Shown here: positions 31,113-40,762 of the stretch, one piece after another
Layout: each line of letters begins with the position of its first letter
Numbering within the stretch: the stretch's first letter is position 1
Source of the DNA: Ophiocordyceps camponoti-saundersi (nom. inval.)
Lineage: Eukaryota; Ascomycota; Sordariomycetes; Hypocreales; Ophiocordycipitaceae
DNA length: 64,000 nucleotides
NCBI GenBank assembly: GCA_003339415.1
Contig: PDHQ01000033.1
Location: forward strand, 62,001 to 126,000
Reading direction: 5' to 3'
Notes under the pieces: model-generated
Told to the model about the DNA's origin: nothing
Database searches by the model: none
The model's input: the letters and a program-made list of their open reading frames with translations, nothing else
Program-made: the position numbers and the translations under genes

Positions 31113-31751
31113 CTAGGCCTTTCCCAAAAACGCCTCCCTATCGACGACCTCTTGTCGAAACTTGACGAGAAACACCGTCTTACCCGGCCACATATCGCCC
31201 TCAGCGACAGTATGCGCCGTAACCCTGGCCCCGAAATCCGCCCCATCGCAGACCCCCTCAACAACACCAGCGACGAACGCAGCGCAATTCAACTGGCTCA
31301 TCTCCCGCGGCACGCTGATGAACTGATTAACAAGCGGCTCATTGTCGATAATCATATACTCGTCCGGCGTCGCAGGATTATTCGACTTCTCCAACCGATC
31401 GGCCTGACGTCCAAAAAGATGCTGCCACACACTCTGCTTGATCAGATGCAGCAGGGAGATGATACTCAGAGGCCGAAGCTGCGTCCTCGCCGGCTCGCGA
31501 TAGAGTAACAGGTCCAACAGCTTGACGCCAATCGGATACCCCTGCGCGTTGAGTCGCGCCTCCAGCTCCTGTATGCCCTTGACCCGACGCTGTGCGTACG
31601 TCACCATCTCCAGCATCAGGTATGCGAAGCTCGCCTGGCTCAGCTCCATGGTTCGGCTTCGGTTTAGGGGTCGGTGGTAGATGGTTTTGCCGTTGCTGGG
31701 GATTCGCAGCCCGGATGTTGCTGCCTCCTTCACCGGCGGGATTCCAGCCAT
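31113..31751 (-). CDS. trs31: TRAPP subunit Trs31 (TRAPPC5)
   Basis: Single exon, 212 aa, the usual length. Bet3-family fold: ELSQASFAYLMLEMVTYAQRR (helix 1), LNAQGYPIGVKLLDLLLYRE, LIKQSVWQHLFGRQAD, then the strand region DEYMIIDNEPLVNQFISVP and LNCAAFVAGVVEGVC. Trs31 is a core subunit shared by TRAPP complexes, which act as guanine-nucleotide exchange factors for Rab GTPases Ypt1 and Ypt31/32 at the Golgi and in autophagy. The N-terminal 30 residues are a variable polar lead. Its 3' end faces the small protein gene 253 bases away. Confidence 0.95.
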   Translation of the reverse strand: MAGIPPVKEAATSGLRIPSNGKTIYHRPLNRSRTMELSQASFAYLMLEMVTYAQRRVKGIQELEARLNAQGYPIGVKLLDLLLYREPARTQLRPLSIISLLHLIKQSVWQHLFGRQADRLEKSNNPATPDEYMIIDNEPLVNQFISVPREMSQLNCAAFVAGVVEGVCDGADFGARVTAHTVAEGDMWPGKTVFLVKFRQEVVDREAFLGKA

Positions 31752-33080
31752 GATGGGTAATTTGATTCGATGATTCTTCTAGGTGCGATTTTTTGATTTG
31801 ATGATGTCTTTGGAGGTTTGATGCCCGTTCGAAGGCGACTTGTCATCCGAAGCGTAGAGCTTGGAGAGTTTGCCGGCGACATGCTGATCACGTGGATGAT
31901 TCGTTGCATCATTCTCGTATGATCACGTGAGCGATATCGGGTTCTCACAACGTACTACACACAGAGCTTTCTGTCACAGGCTTTGACGTCCAGCTTCACT
32001 TGATTGTACAACTCATGTTGATGACAGTATCATTCTATTCTTCAACTTTCAGCTTAGATACTGAAAACTAGGCTCGAATCAGCTGGTAAAGATAGAAGCT
32101 CTAACCTCCTCGTTATCCCTTCTCGCAACCCGGCTTACATACAGCCACGCACCTCCGAAGAGGTGGTGTATCAAGAGCCAACAACAACCTCTCAGCTCGA
32201 AATAGAGCTTATACCCGGATAGAAAACCTGACCTCCGACTCTACTAGGCCTCACTGCCTTGACTGAGCCACCTCTCTTTCTTCCCGGGTAACCTGACAGC
32301 CAACACCGAAGCGAGTTGCTAAGCCTCGTGCATTTGCGGCTGATGAAGGCGCACGTTGTGCGACGTGAAGCATATACCGACTGCGGCACTTGATACGGTT
32401 CGATTCAACGACAGTGATTCTTTGAGCGGCTTGATATTGAACGAGCAAGACGATACTGATCAGTTGTCAACCCAGTCAGTGAATGGAGGTTGGCAAGTCT
32501 CGTTATCTATCGCAGCAGAATCTCTCCTCGCAACTTTGGTTAAATGAAAAAGAAGACAAGCTCTGTAGAGAATCTATCACATAGAAATGCCGTAACACAA
32601 TCTCATCTAAGACGTAAACAAGCACAGCTGAGCAGACCAACCCGCCCTCACCGCCACCACGATTCCAACCATCAACTCAAAACGCCGAACCTATAGCATT
32701 GCCCGCTCTCTCATGATGCGTCATGTAAGAAACTTGGAAAGGAAAGAAAAGGCAAGGCGGATAGAGTAGACGGACACGTCAGATGCATCGGCTGAGCTTC
32801 AGCCTCATTCTTTCACCCGGGTTTGGGGGGGAGAGCGGGGGGCTGGGGGAAAAGGCTTCGACGAGATGCGTCTCTTTTCCGAAGCAGGACGGAAAGAAGA
32901 TATCAAGGAATTCAAGGCCGTGAAAATCGAGAGGTGGTTGAAGTCGTGAGGTATAAGAGGTTGGCATGACTCTCTCCTAAGATGAAGTTCTAGCTCTATC
33001 AACTCCTCAGTCTATATACTATACTACTACACACACTGCACAACCCACTCATCCAACCTCCATCAACCAACAAACCCAAG
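31752..33080. other. long intergenic region
   Basis: AT-rich and without a recognisable gene. Includes the trs31 upstream side with two copies of ATCACGTG-like palindromic cores (near 31888 and 31922) and the germin-like gene promoter. Confidence 0.5.
33013..33018 (+). promoter_or_regulatory. TATA box (TATATA)
   Basis: About 65 bases upstream of the germin-like ATG, with a CA-rich leader in between. Confidence 0.5.
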
Positions 33081-33866
33081 ATGCACCTCCCACTCACTCT
33101 CCTCCTGTCTAGCACCGCCCTAGCCCACCCATCCAAGCCTCCCCCCTCACTCAACACCATGCTCCCCCCCATCGTGCCGATAAACCCACGCTCAGGCAAC
33201 ACAGACCTAATCGCCAAGCTGCTCACGGCCCCAACACAAGTCGACCGCTTCACCCTCCTCGACCAACCAGGCGACTTCATCTTCGACTTCAACGGCAACA
33301 GCACAACCTCGGGCCCACGAACCCAAGGAAAAGGCGGCTTCACCATCGCCGCAACCTCGCGAACAATGCCATCTCTAATCGGCAACGGCGCCGCAATGAC
33401 AGTCGGCTTCCTAGGCCCATGCGGGATGAACACGCCACACGTGCACAACCGAGCAACAGAGCTAAACATCATAGTCCAAGGCCGGCTCGCCACCAACTTC
33501 ATAATCGAGAACGGGGCACGACCTATCGAGAATCTCCTCTCGCGCTTTCAGATGGCTGTCTTTCCGCAGGGTGCCATCCACATGGAGTTCAACCCTGATT
33601 GTCAAGATGCCGTTTTCGTCGCTGGCTTCAACGACGCTGATCCGGGCGTTCAGCAGATTGCGCAGAACTTCTTCGGCTTGAGACCGGACGTCGTCAGCGC
33701 TACGTTGGGGGGCGTGAAGACGATTGATGGCAAGGATATCGAGTCGTTTCGTCGTGTGATTCCCGCCAATGTTGCTTTGGGCATTGATGCTTGCTTGGAT
33801 AAGTGCGGTATCAAGAGGAATGCGAAGAGGAGTCTTGAAGAGGTGCTGGAGGAAGGTAATATTTGA
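33081..33866 (+). CDS. secreted germin/spherulin-like cupin protein
   Basis: Single exon, 261 aa. Signal peptide MHLPLTLLLSSTALAHPS. One cupin domain with both germin motifs: GMNTPHVHNRATELNIIVQG (two His and Glu of the metal site) and FPQGAIHMEFN (third His). This matches fungal spherulin-1-like germin proteins. Relatives in plants are oxalate oxidases or superoxide dismutases, while fungal members are mostly uncharacterised secreted or spore/stress proteins. The C-terminal tail contains two cysteines and is basic. An oxalate decarboxylase lies 3.6 kb to the left, but direct functional linkage is only a guess. Strong A-to-C codon third-base preference in the first half. Confidence 0.88.
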   Translation: MHLPLTLLLSSTALAHPSKPPPSLNTMLPPIVPINPRSGNTDLIAKLLTAPTQVDRFTLLDQPGDFIFDFNGNSTTSGPRTQGKGGFTIAATSRTMPSLIGNGAAMTVGFLGPCGMNTPHVHNRATELNIIVQGRLATNFIIENGARPIENLLSRFQMAVFPQGAIHMEFNPDCQDAVFVAGFNDADPGVQQIAQNFFGLRPDVVSATLGGVKTIDGKDIESFRRVIPANVALGIDACLDKCGIKRNAKRSLEEVLEEGNI

Positions 33867-34568
33867 ACTTGTTGCATCATAGGTAGGTAGATAGCTGCTA
33901 CTTGACGAGATGCATGTAATGAAATGCGTGAAACGCTTTCCCCTTTGTGACCATGGATCAAGTCTTGGGGTTGTTATAAGAGCTGCAGTAGATGCCGGAA
34001 GGGGAGAGAGAGGGAAAGCCATGGCCTACCGTACCATCTTATGCAACCCTAGTTTCTATGCTGAGTCCCTCTAGAATGCTTTATCTGTCCCCTATAGCTA
34101 TAGGCTATATGTATTCAACCAAGACGGTGAAGTAGTATCACGACGTAATGTTCGCTTCGTTCCTATCCTCTCGACCCTATACAGGACTACCTACGCATAA
34201 CCAATGCCTGAAACTCTAACCATCATATATATATATGCCCATCATATATATGCTCCCCCATCTCTGTAGACAGCATACTTGCATACATACACTGCATGCC
34301 GGCCTACCAACTAACCTCCCGATACACCGGCTCCTTGTCTCACGAGTCCATCCATACATGCCATGCCACATAATGCACATCACAAGTCATACAAACATAC
34401 CACCTACACATGCATGTCTATACCCTCGTCGTATTATATCTTGTCTCACAGTCCGTATAAAAGGATCACGACTCTCCTCTCCGCCCTCCCTCCCTCCCTC
34501 AAAACAAGCCATCACCACAGCCTCATCCACAACCTCATCCACAACCACTAAACCCCCCTCCCTTCACA
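33867..34568. promoter_or_regulatory. intergenic with phenolic acid decarboxylase promoter
   Basis: ATAT and CATA repeats (34224-34250) precede the promoter. Contains the TATA box at 34456 and a pyrimidine/CA-rich leader. No extra gene seen. Confidence 0.5.
34456..34463 (+). promoter_or_regulatory. TATA box (TATAAAAG)
   Basis: Near-consensus TATA box 106-113 bases upstream of the phenolic acid decarboxylase ATG. Confidence 0.65.
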
Positions 34569-35126
34569 ATGGACGACTCCAAAGACAAATACACAGCCCT
34601 GGCAGCCCTTCCCCTGCCGCACTACCTAACAAACACCGACCTCGACCCATCCTTCTACAAAGACATACACGACCTCCATCTAATCTACGACTATAACGCT
34701 CAAGACGGCCGAGGCAACAAGACCAAATGGAGGTACGAAGCTTGGTTCGTCTCCCCGACACGCGTCGTGTACGCCATTCACGGGGGCCCCATGGCCGGCC
34801 GCTCCGCCTACCAAAGGGCAACCTATCAGTGCATCCGCCCGGGCCAGCTGTGGCAGATCAACTGGCTGGAGGAGACCGGCACCGTCTGCTCCCTCGTCTA
34901 CGACCTGGAATTCGGCCGCATCACCACCTTGGTCGCCTTCTCCAAGGGTCACTGGACGAGGCCGACCGAGGCCCTCGGCGACAAGCGCGAGCCCCGAGAC
35001 CTCCGACGATGGAGGGAGCTGGCAGCCGAAGGGAAACAGACGGAGCGGCTGATACTTTCGGAGCAGGCCGAGGTTGTAAGCAGCTTTCGTGGTAGAGGAG
35101 ATTTGGTACCAGTCGTAGAGGAATAA
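34569..35126 (+). CDS. phenolic acid decarboxylase
   Basis: Single exon, 185 aa. The whole length follows bacterial and fungal PAD: LIYDYNAQDGRGNKTKWRYE, WFVSPTRVVYAIHGGPMAGR, YQRATYQCIRPGQLWQINW, LEETGTVCSLVYDLEFGRI, FSKGHW. The catalytic set of this lipocalin-like fold (Tyr pair in VYAIHGG/YE context, Arg in ATYQCIRPG and Glu in NWLEETG) is present. PADs remove CO2 from hydroxycinnamic acids such as ferulic and p-coumaric acid, giving vinyl phenols without a cofactor, a detoxification step for organisms growing on plant material. Cytosolic. The absence of introns and the sporadic fungal distribution I recall are compatible with an old transfer from bacteria, but local base use does not look foreign. 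Confidence 0.95.
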   Translation: MDDSKDKYTALAALPLPHYLTNTDLDPSFYKDIHDLHLIYDYNAQDGRGNKTKWRYEAWFVSPTRVVYAIHGGPMAGRSAYQRATYQCIRPGQLWQINWLEETGTVCSLVYDLEFGRITTLVAFSKGHWTRPTEALGDKREPRDLRRWRELAAEGKQTERLILSEQAEVVSSFRGRGDLVPVVEE

Positions 35127-35164
35127 CCGGTGGTATGAGTGTAAACAGAGACAAGACTCGCTGG

Positions 35165-37098
35165 CTATTGCACCGTCGCCACCGTCGAATGCGACGCCTT
35201 TTGCCTCACCGAGGCTTCCACCCATCCCTTTGCGTCTTCGAGTGCTTTCCGGGGACTCTTCTTCCTCTTGAGCAGGAAGCCCTGAATCTCGGCCGGCGAT
35301 ATTTGCCCGGCCGGCATCTTCTTCCCGAACTCGGCCGCCACTGCCTCGAGCTCCTTCTCGCCGGAGACGTCCAGCTCGCCGTCATCATTGTCATCATCGT
35401 TACCGTAATCCTTCTTATCGTTCATCCGTCGCGACGAAAGCTCGTACATCCGGCGGAATAGCTCAGCCGCCTGTTCACCCGAAGCATTAGTAAACGACAC
35501 CTGCACGTCGACGCGGCCAGGGCGGACCAGGGCCGGGTCGAGAGACTCCGGCGTATTCGTCGTCATGATGAGCACACGGCCTTCGTGAGACGCTACACCG
35601 TCGATTGCGTTGAGCAGGCCCGACAGGGAGATGCCCTCCGCCGTGCTGCTGCTGCTGCTGTTGCTGCTGCTGTCCTTTTTGGCGTCTCGTTTCCTTCGCC
35701 GTCGTTTCCTGTCTTCGCTTTCGGAACCGGTCGAAGAAGAGTCGGTCTCAGACCCGTCCTTTTTCTTATCCCGCTCCTTAGTCTTTTGCTTCTTCCCTTT
35801 CCGTACGCCGTTGGTCACCACGTCAGCCATCGTGTCCCGCCGTAGCCCGGCCGTGTCAATGTCCTCGAGCAGGACTATACACCGACGAGGCAGGCGAGTA
35901 AAGAGTGTGGCGAGGTCTTCTTCGGAAACGTTGACGTCCTGTAGGCTAATGACATAAATGTCGATGCCGAAGACACCGGCCAGAGCGAAGGAGAAGCTCG
36001 TCTTGCCCGTCCCCGGCGGGCCGTGGAACAGGTAGCCGCGCCGCAAGGGGATGCCGCGAGAGGCGTACCAGCGCGGCGTGGCCGGATGCAGATACTCGTT
36101 GATGTCGGCCATGACGGCCTGCTTCTCGGCGGCGTCGAGGACGACGGTGCTCATGGGTCGGACGGGTCGGCGGGCCACCTGCTGCCACATGCTGCCCTCG
36201 TGCCGCTGTCCCTTGGGCCTGGGCCGGTAGATGGTAGTCTTGCGATACGTGTCCTGGTAGTAAAATGCCTTGGCCTCGGCAAGGAGCCGCTTGATGGGTT
36301 CTGCGACTGGTCGGTTGGCGGGGAATAGGGGGGAAAGAGAAGGAAGAAAAATGGTAAACTAACCCATGGAACGACCAGAGCACGAGATCTTGATCTCCTC
36401 GACGCTCTTGACAGGGCTAAAAGCGTTGTTTTCGAACAAGCTCTCCTTCTTGCGCCTGAGGTAGAAATAGGTACCGGCATGCCAGAAACCGGTTGAGCCA
36501 AGGGCAGGGACGTAACGAGGCTTCTAATAGAAAAAGCAAGTCTAGGTCAGCAGATGTCGTGAAAAAAAAAACGAGAGAAGAAGACAGAAGTTGGACAAAG
36601 ACTTGGACGAACGGATTTAGCGGCATGATTGGAAAAGTTGAGAAAGCTATCCGAAGTCCAAGTCAAGCTGTTATCATGCTCGTCCTCGTCCTCCCAAGCG
36701 CTCTTCCACACCGTCTGGGCCATGAGGAAACGATTTGAGCTGATGGTCTGCTGATTCGACAGCCACTTCATGAGCTGCATGTAGATGTGATCCCGCTCAG
36801 ACACGTACATGGCGCAGGTGAAGTAACGATCGAAGACGAGACGAAAGAGATCGTAGACGTGGGCGCCGAAGCGGACGAGAGCCCAGACGAGGCCGAGAAA
36901 GGTCAGGACGACAGAAGGGTCGAGTCCTAGGTTCGAGCCGAGCTGGCGATAGATGAAGATGGCCAGCTGGACGAGAGGAGAGGTCGAGACCAGGAAGCTG
37001 TCCATGAGGCCTGGGGGGAATGGCGGCGAGGACATGTTTGCCGCTTGATGCTGGGATGACTCTCGAGGTGGCCACATGCTGGTCCAGACGCCAGCCAT
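35165..37098 (-). CDS. Bcs1-like AAA ATPase
   Basis: Exons on the minus strand: 37098..36613, 36523..36364, 36300..35165 (593 aa); introns 89 and 63 nt. Features in order: N-terminal hydrophobic segment (VVLTFLGLVWALVRFG), the BCS1_N region with PRYVPALGSTGFWHAGTYF and YRPRP, then the AAA core: Walker A GPPGTGKTS, Walker B CIVLLEDID, a 70-residue Lys/Ser/Glu-rich insertion, then ISLSGLLNAIDGVASHEGR, sensor-1 TTN and PALVRPGRVDVQV (arginine finger). True Bcs1 translocates the Rieske protein across the mitochondrial inner membrane; fungi have several paralogues with long polar insertions and unknown substrates, and this one looks like such a paralogue. The start is taken at the first ATG in the open frame. 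Confidence 0.87.
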
Positions 37099-37678
37099 GG
37101 CAGTGGCCGTCGAGGAAGAGCGAGGAGAGGATGGGCCGAGGCCGGGCAGTCTGTTGACAGCCACTGGTGGAGGTGTTTAGGGGGGGGGGGGGGGGGTGAT
37201 GGGGTTTAAGTAGTAGCTTGGCTTAGGAGGAGTAGGTGGTGGTAGATGTGTGGTGGTGGTGGGAGAAGGTGTCTGAGCCAGGTTACTAAGGTAAGGGCAG
37301 TTAGGTATCACCATCACAACCAGTCAGCACCACCAACAGGGCGGCCTACACCAGGCTACCACCCTAACGCACGTCTCTTCCTACTACCACCTCTACCAAG
37401 GAAACAAGCAAGACGTATCCAAGAAAGACGCATCAGCAAGTCTGCTGCCTGCTATACGTCCGTCGGCCAGTTCCGCATTCGCCCCAGACCGTGACGCATC
37501 TCCCCTACCTTTACGCTTCTGCTACTGCTGCCTCCGTCCGACTGCAACCCTCACGACGGCTCGTCATCTATGTTTGCAAGTCCCCGTCTGTCTACGTCTA
37601 ACCAGCTGTATCCCTACACACCACTCTATATTCCACTCTCCACATGTATATCACGAATCCTCCCAGGCAGACAAGTCT
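37099..37678. other. intergenic
   Basis: Upstream of the Bcs1-like gene and 3' of the Sec14-like gene. G run of about 20 at 37178-37197. Nothing else supported. Confidence 0.5.
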
Positions 37679-38825
37679 CTACCCGCTCAAGCTCCCCTCC
37701 AGCCTCGTCGCCGCCAGCTTCTCCTCCACGGCGTCGACCTCGTCCGTCTCCCCCTTAGACGCGTACCTAAACCCCTCGGCGCTAACATCGGTCCCGCCAG
37801 CCAGATACAGCTCCGACTCACCGACGCAAGACCCAGCAGCCTCCCACCTTTTAACCCTCTCGTCTCTCCTCCTCCGGCACATGTCGTGCAGCGCGGACCA
37901 GTACGTCGCGTGCTCGTACTCAAAATCCATCTCGCCTCCCCAGTCGGAGTTCCATAGCTGTTCGGCCGGCACGTACAATCGCATGTCCTCGTTGAACTTG
38001 AGCTTCTCTCGCGTCACGGGATCGATAAAGGGTGTGATTATCTTGAAGAAGCCGCCGACGACCCACGAGACTGAAACCCATCTCAGTTCAACAAGCCAAA
38101 AGAAGCGACGGAAGCAAACAATAGTTACGAAAAATGAATAAATAAAACAAACCATTGATTATCAGCGCCTTGCCCAGCCTCTCCGGGTAGTGGTTTTGTA
38201 GTATATTCAACATCTCCCGGGACGTCATCACCGACACGCTCGTGTTCTGCTTCTGCTTCGACGCCTTAAAGTTGATGAGCAGACTCAACGTCTCAACCCC
38301 AGGCGGCATCAAGTCAATGACGCGCTCCATATTGTAGAACAAGTGGTGCAGCTGCCTCGGACTGGCATCCGTATTCTGCCGTCCCGGGTTGAGGTAAAGA
38401 CAAGGCCGCGCGAGCCGATCGAAGCCAGCAATCATCTGCTTTCCCGTCTCCTGCTCGGGCGAGATGTACTCGGCCGTAAAGTCATCGATGCCGTACTCTC
38501 GCCGCCAGGCCAGCGTCGAGAGCAGCCTTCGTCCGGCCTCGTCCACGTTCCACCTCGTCGCCCGAAGGTAGCGCAGGAGGCATTCTCGCGTGAGCCACCT
38601 CCGCTCGTCTGCCGTCACGGGGCCCGTCTTCGCCTTGTCCTTGTCGCACCGCACCTCTGCAAACTCCTTGGCGCGACTCAGCAGCGTAGAGTACTTTTTC
38701 TCCTCTTCCGCTGTGAGATCCGTCTTCGTCGCCGGTTTGCAGTCCGGCAGCGGTGACTCCAGCGGAGTCTTGCGGGCGCTTCCGCTTCGGGCGCTTCCGC
38801 TCTGAGCGCCTTCGTCTTTCGCCAT
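37679..38825 (-). CDS. Sec14-family CRAL-TRIO lipid-transfer protein
   Basis: Exons 38825..38153 and 38070..37679 (354 aa); 82-nt intron GTTTGT...TTTCAG rejoins ALIIN with VSWVVGGFF. CRAL_TRIO_N is seen in ECLLRYLRATRWNVDEAGRRL; the lipid-binding domain contains RPCLYLNPGRQNT, SLLINFKAS, REMLNILQNHYPERLGKALIIN and FFKIITPFIDPVTREK, then LWNSDWGGEMDFEYEH. This pattern is closest to the Pdr16/Sfh3-type branch, which exchanges phosphatidylinositol and sterol and affects azole tolerance; the branch assignment is an inference. The N terminus is Ser/Lys-rich and the C-terminal tail acidic. Cytosolic or lipid-droplet associated in homologues. Confidence 0.88.
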
Positions 38826-39580
38826 GACTCAAGGGGATGGCGAGAAAGAGAGAGGGAGGAAGAGTCGTCAGCTTGCAGACCAACGTCCATACATACATGC
38901 AAGCCAGCAAGGGGAGGTGAAACATCTACACGGCCAGTTATCGATATTGATAATCCCGTTATCGATACGAACGGCTAACGCTAGCGTGATTCCCACGAAT
39001 ACTTCGTACATACTCAGCACTAACCTTACCTACTAACCCTAACCCTTCTAAGGGGTTATTCTCGCTGCCCTCACGCATTGAGATGTTATGCTATTAAGGC
39101 CAACGTCTACGCCTCTACGTCCGTACTGTAGGATGAATACAGCTAGGCGTCGTAGCAATACGCATGCACACATTCCCCTCCATTCCTAAGCTGCTTGAGT
39201 AATTGAGTAAAAAGGCAAAATATGAATGAATAGCCCAAGTACGGACGCATCCTCCCAGAGTCCCAATGAACAAGATCAGCACCTCTATTCATCACTTACA
39301 ACGACAGCCTAGCACCGTCTTTCTCCCGTATCCACCGACCTTACATGCATTTCTTACCTCTGAAATCATTCCTCAAGGCATGTGGAAAGAGTCGTTATCG
39401 TTGATAGCCAAGAGATTTGTTTCTATATATAAATATATACGAGCAACTGAAATCCGCAGCTCGTCCTATCCACGTTTCTTTAAGTATCAGATGAAAAGTG
39501 AAAAAGCCTGAGGAAGTCGGGCAGCCGACGCCATAGCCTGTCTATGTATATAAGGCCGTCATGGCTCTGTCTTTGAGAAC
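38826..39580. other. intergenic
   Basis: AT-rich, divergent promoters of the Sec14-like (-) and M14 (+) genes. Contains a short CTAACCCTAACCC match at about 39033-39047, too short to be telomeric. No gene. Confidence 0.5.
39547..39554 (+). promoter_or_regulatory. TATA-like box (TATATAAG)
   Basis: Only about 30 bases before the M14 ATG at 39581, unusually close; either the leader is very short or translation starts elsewhere. Confidence 0.4.
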
Positions 39581-40762
39581 ATGTTACTCGACGGCGACGT
39601 CCACAGTGGCAGGTTCGGCAATGATTCAGAAGTGACCATCCTGAATTTGCAGGAGACGGTCTCCGCACTGCGGGCGCTGGCGAAAGAGCACGCCGACGAC
39701 GTGAAGCTGTCTGTAACGCCGTTCCGCACGGCAGAAGAGCGGGAGCAGATCTTTGCTCTGGTGGGCGGCGATGCTCCGCGGGTGCTGGTATTAGCCGGCG
39801 CGCACCCGCGTGAGCGCGGCGGGCCGGATCACGTACTACACGCCCTAGCCGACATGCTAGCGGCCCGGGCGCGCGGGGCGGGGCTCCGCTTCGGCAACGG
39901 CTCCCGGAGCTACTCTGCCGCCGAGGTGCGTACCGCGTTGTCGGCCGGCATCGCGGTGCTCCCCGTAGTAAACCCCGACGGCGTGGCCTACGATCAGGCC
40001 ACGAGCTCGTGCTGGCGTAAGAACCGCAACCCGGCCGGCGCCGTCGATCTCAACCGCAACTACGGCTATCTGTGGGACTCGGATCGTTTGTTCGCCCCAG
40101 CGTACGGGTGCTACGGCGGCCCCATATCCTCTCCCAATCCGGCGTCGGGAATCTTCCGCGGCACCGGCCCGCTGTCCGAGCCCGAGACGCGCGGCGTCGC
40201 CTGGCTGATGAAGAGTCTCCGGTCGCTGGTATGGTCCGTCGACGTTCACTCCTTCGGCCCCTTGGTGCTGTACGGCTGGGGCAACGACAAGATGCAGACG
40301 ACGAAGCCGCACATGAGCTTCACGAACAAGACATACGACGGGCTACGTGGCAAACGCGATGGATTCAAGCCCGAAGTCGAGTATGGCGAATTCATCGAGG
40401 CCGACGACTTGCACGCCCTAGAGACCGTCAGCAGCCGCATGGCCACTGCCATGACGCGCGCCGGACGGGAGACTTACGTTGCCGGACCGCTCTCCAGCCT
40501 TTACATATCAGGAGGCACGGCCTTCGACCAAGCCTTGGGACCCTACTACGCCCACGATTGCGGCGCCCACCGCATTAACGGCATGGCCATCGAGTTCGGT
40601 GTCGAGACTGACGTTAGCTCCTGTAAATTTTACCCGGACGCCGCCAACTACCGCCAGGCCAAGGCTCAGGTTGCCGTCGGTTTGATGGAGCTGCTCCTGA
40701 CAGCCGCGTCAGACGAGGTCAAGACCAAGATCTGGACGTGCCCGGAGGTTGTAGGAGTATGA
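39581..40762 (+). CDS. M14 zinc metallocarboxypeptidase
   Basis: Single exon, 393 aa. Carboxypeptidase A/B family signatures: zinc ligands His and Glu in GAHPRERGG (after RVLVLA), the third ligand His in VDVHSFG, the substrate Arg in VDLNRNYGYLWD, and the catalytic Glu in GMAIEFGVET. The Tyr-containing loop is near LYISGGTAFDQALG. It should remove C-terminal residues from peptides. Most fungal M14 enzymes carry a signal peptide and propeptide; here the domain starts about 20 residues after the first Met with neither, so the enzyme is either cytosolic, or an upstream exon is missed. High GC and CG-rich codons, plus no introns, set it somewhat apart and fit possible acquisition from actinobacteria, without proof. 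Confidence 0.88.
   Translation: MLLDGDVHSGRFGNDSEVTILNLQETVSALRALAKEHADDVKLSVTPFRTAEEREQIFALVGGDAPRVLVLAGAHPRERGGPDHVLHALADMLAARARGAGLRFGNGSRSYSAAEVRTALSAGIAVLPVVNPDGVAYDQATSSCWRKNRNPAGAVDLNRNYGYLWDSDRLFAPAYGCYGGPISSPNPASGIFRGTGPLSEPETRGVAWLMKSLRSLVWSVDVHSFGPLVLYGWGNDKMQTTKPHMSFTNKTYDGLRGKRDGFKPEVEYGEFIEADDLHALETVSSRMATAMTRAGRETYVAGPLSSLYISGGTAFDQALGPYYAHDCGAHRINGMAIEFGVETDVSSCKFYPDAANYRQAKAQVAVGLMELLLTAASDEVKTKIWTCPEVVGV

Noticed and set aside
37099..37164. Upstream GTG-initiated extension of the Bcs1-like protein
   Set aside because: No ATG in the extension; fungal nuclear genes start at ATG almost always, so the first ATG at 37098 was used.
39030..39048. Telomere-like CTAACCCTAACCC match
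   Set aside because: Only about two units inside gene-rich DNA; chance match more likely than an interstitial telomere.
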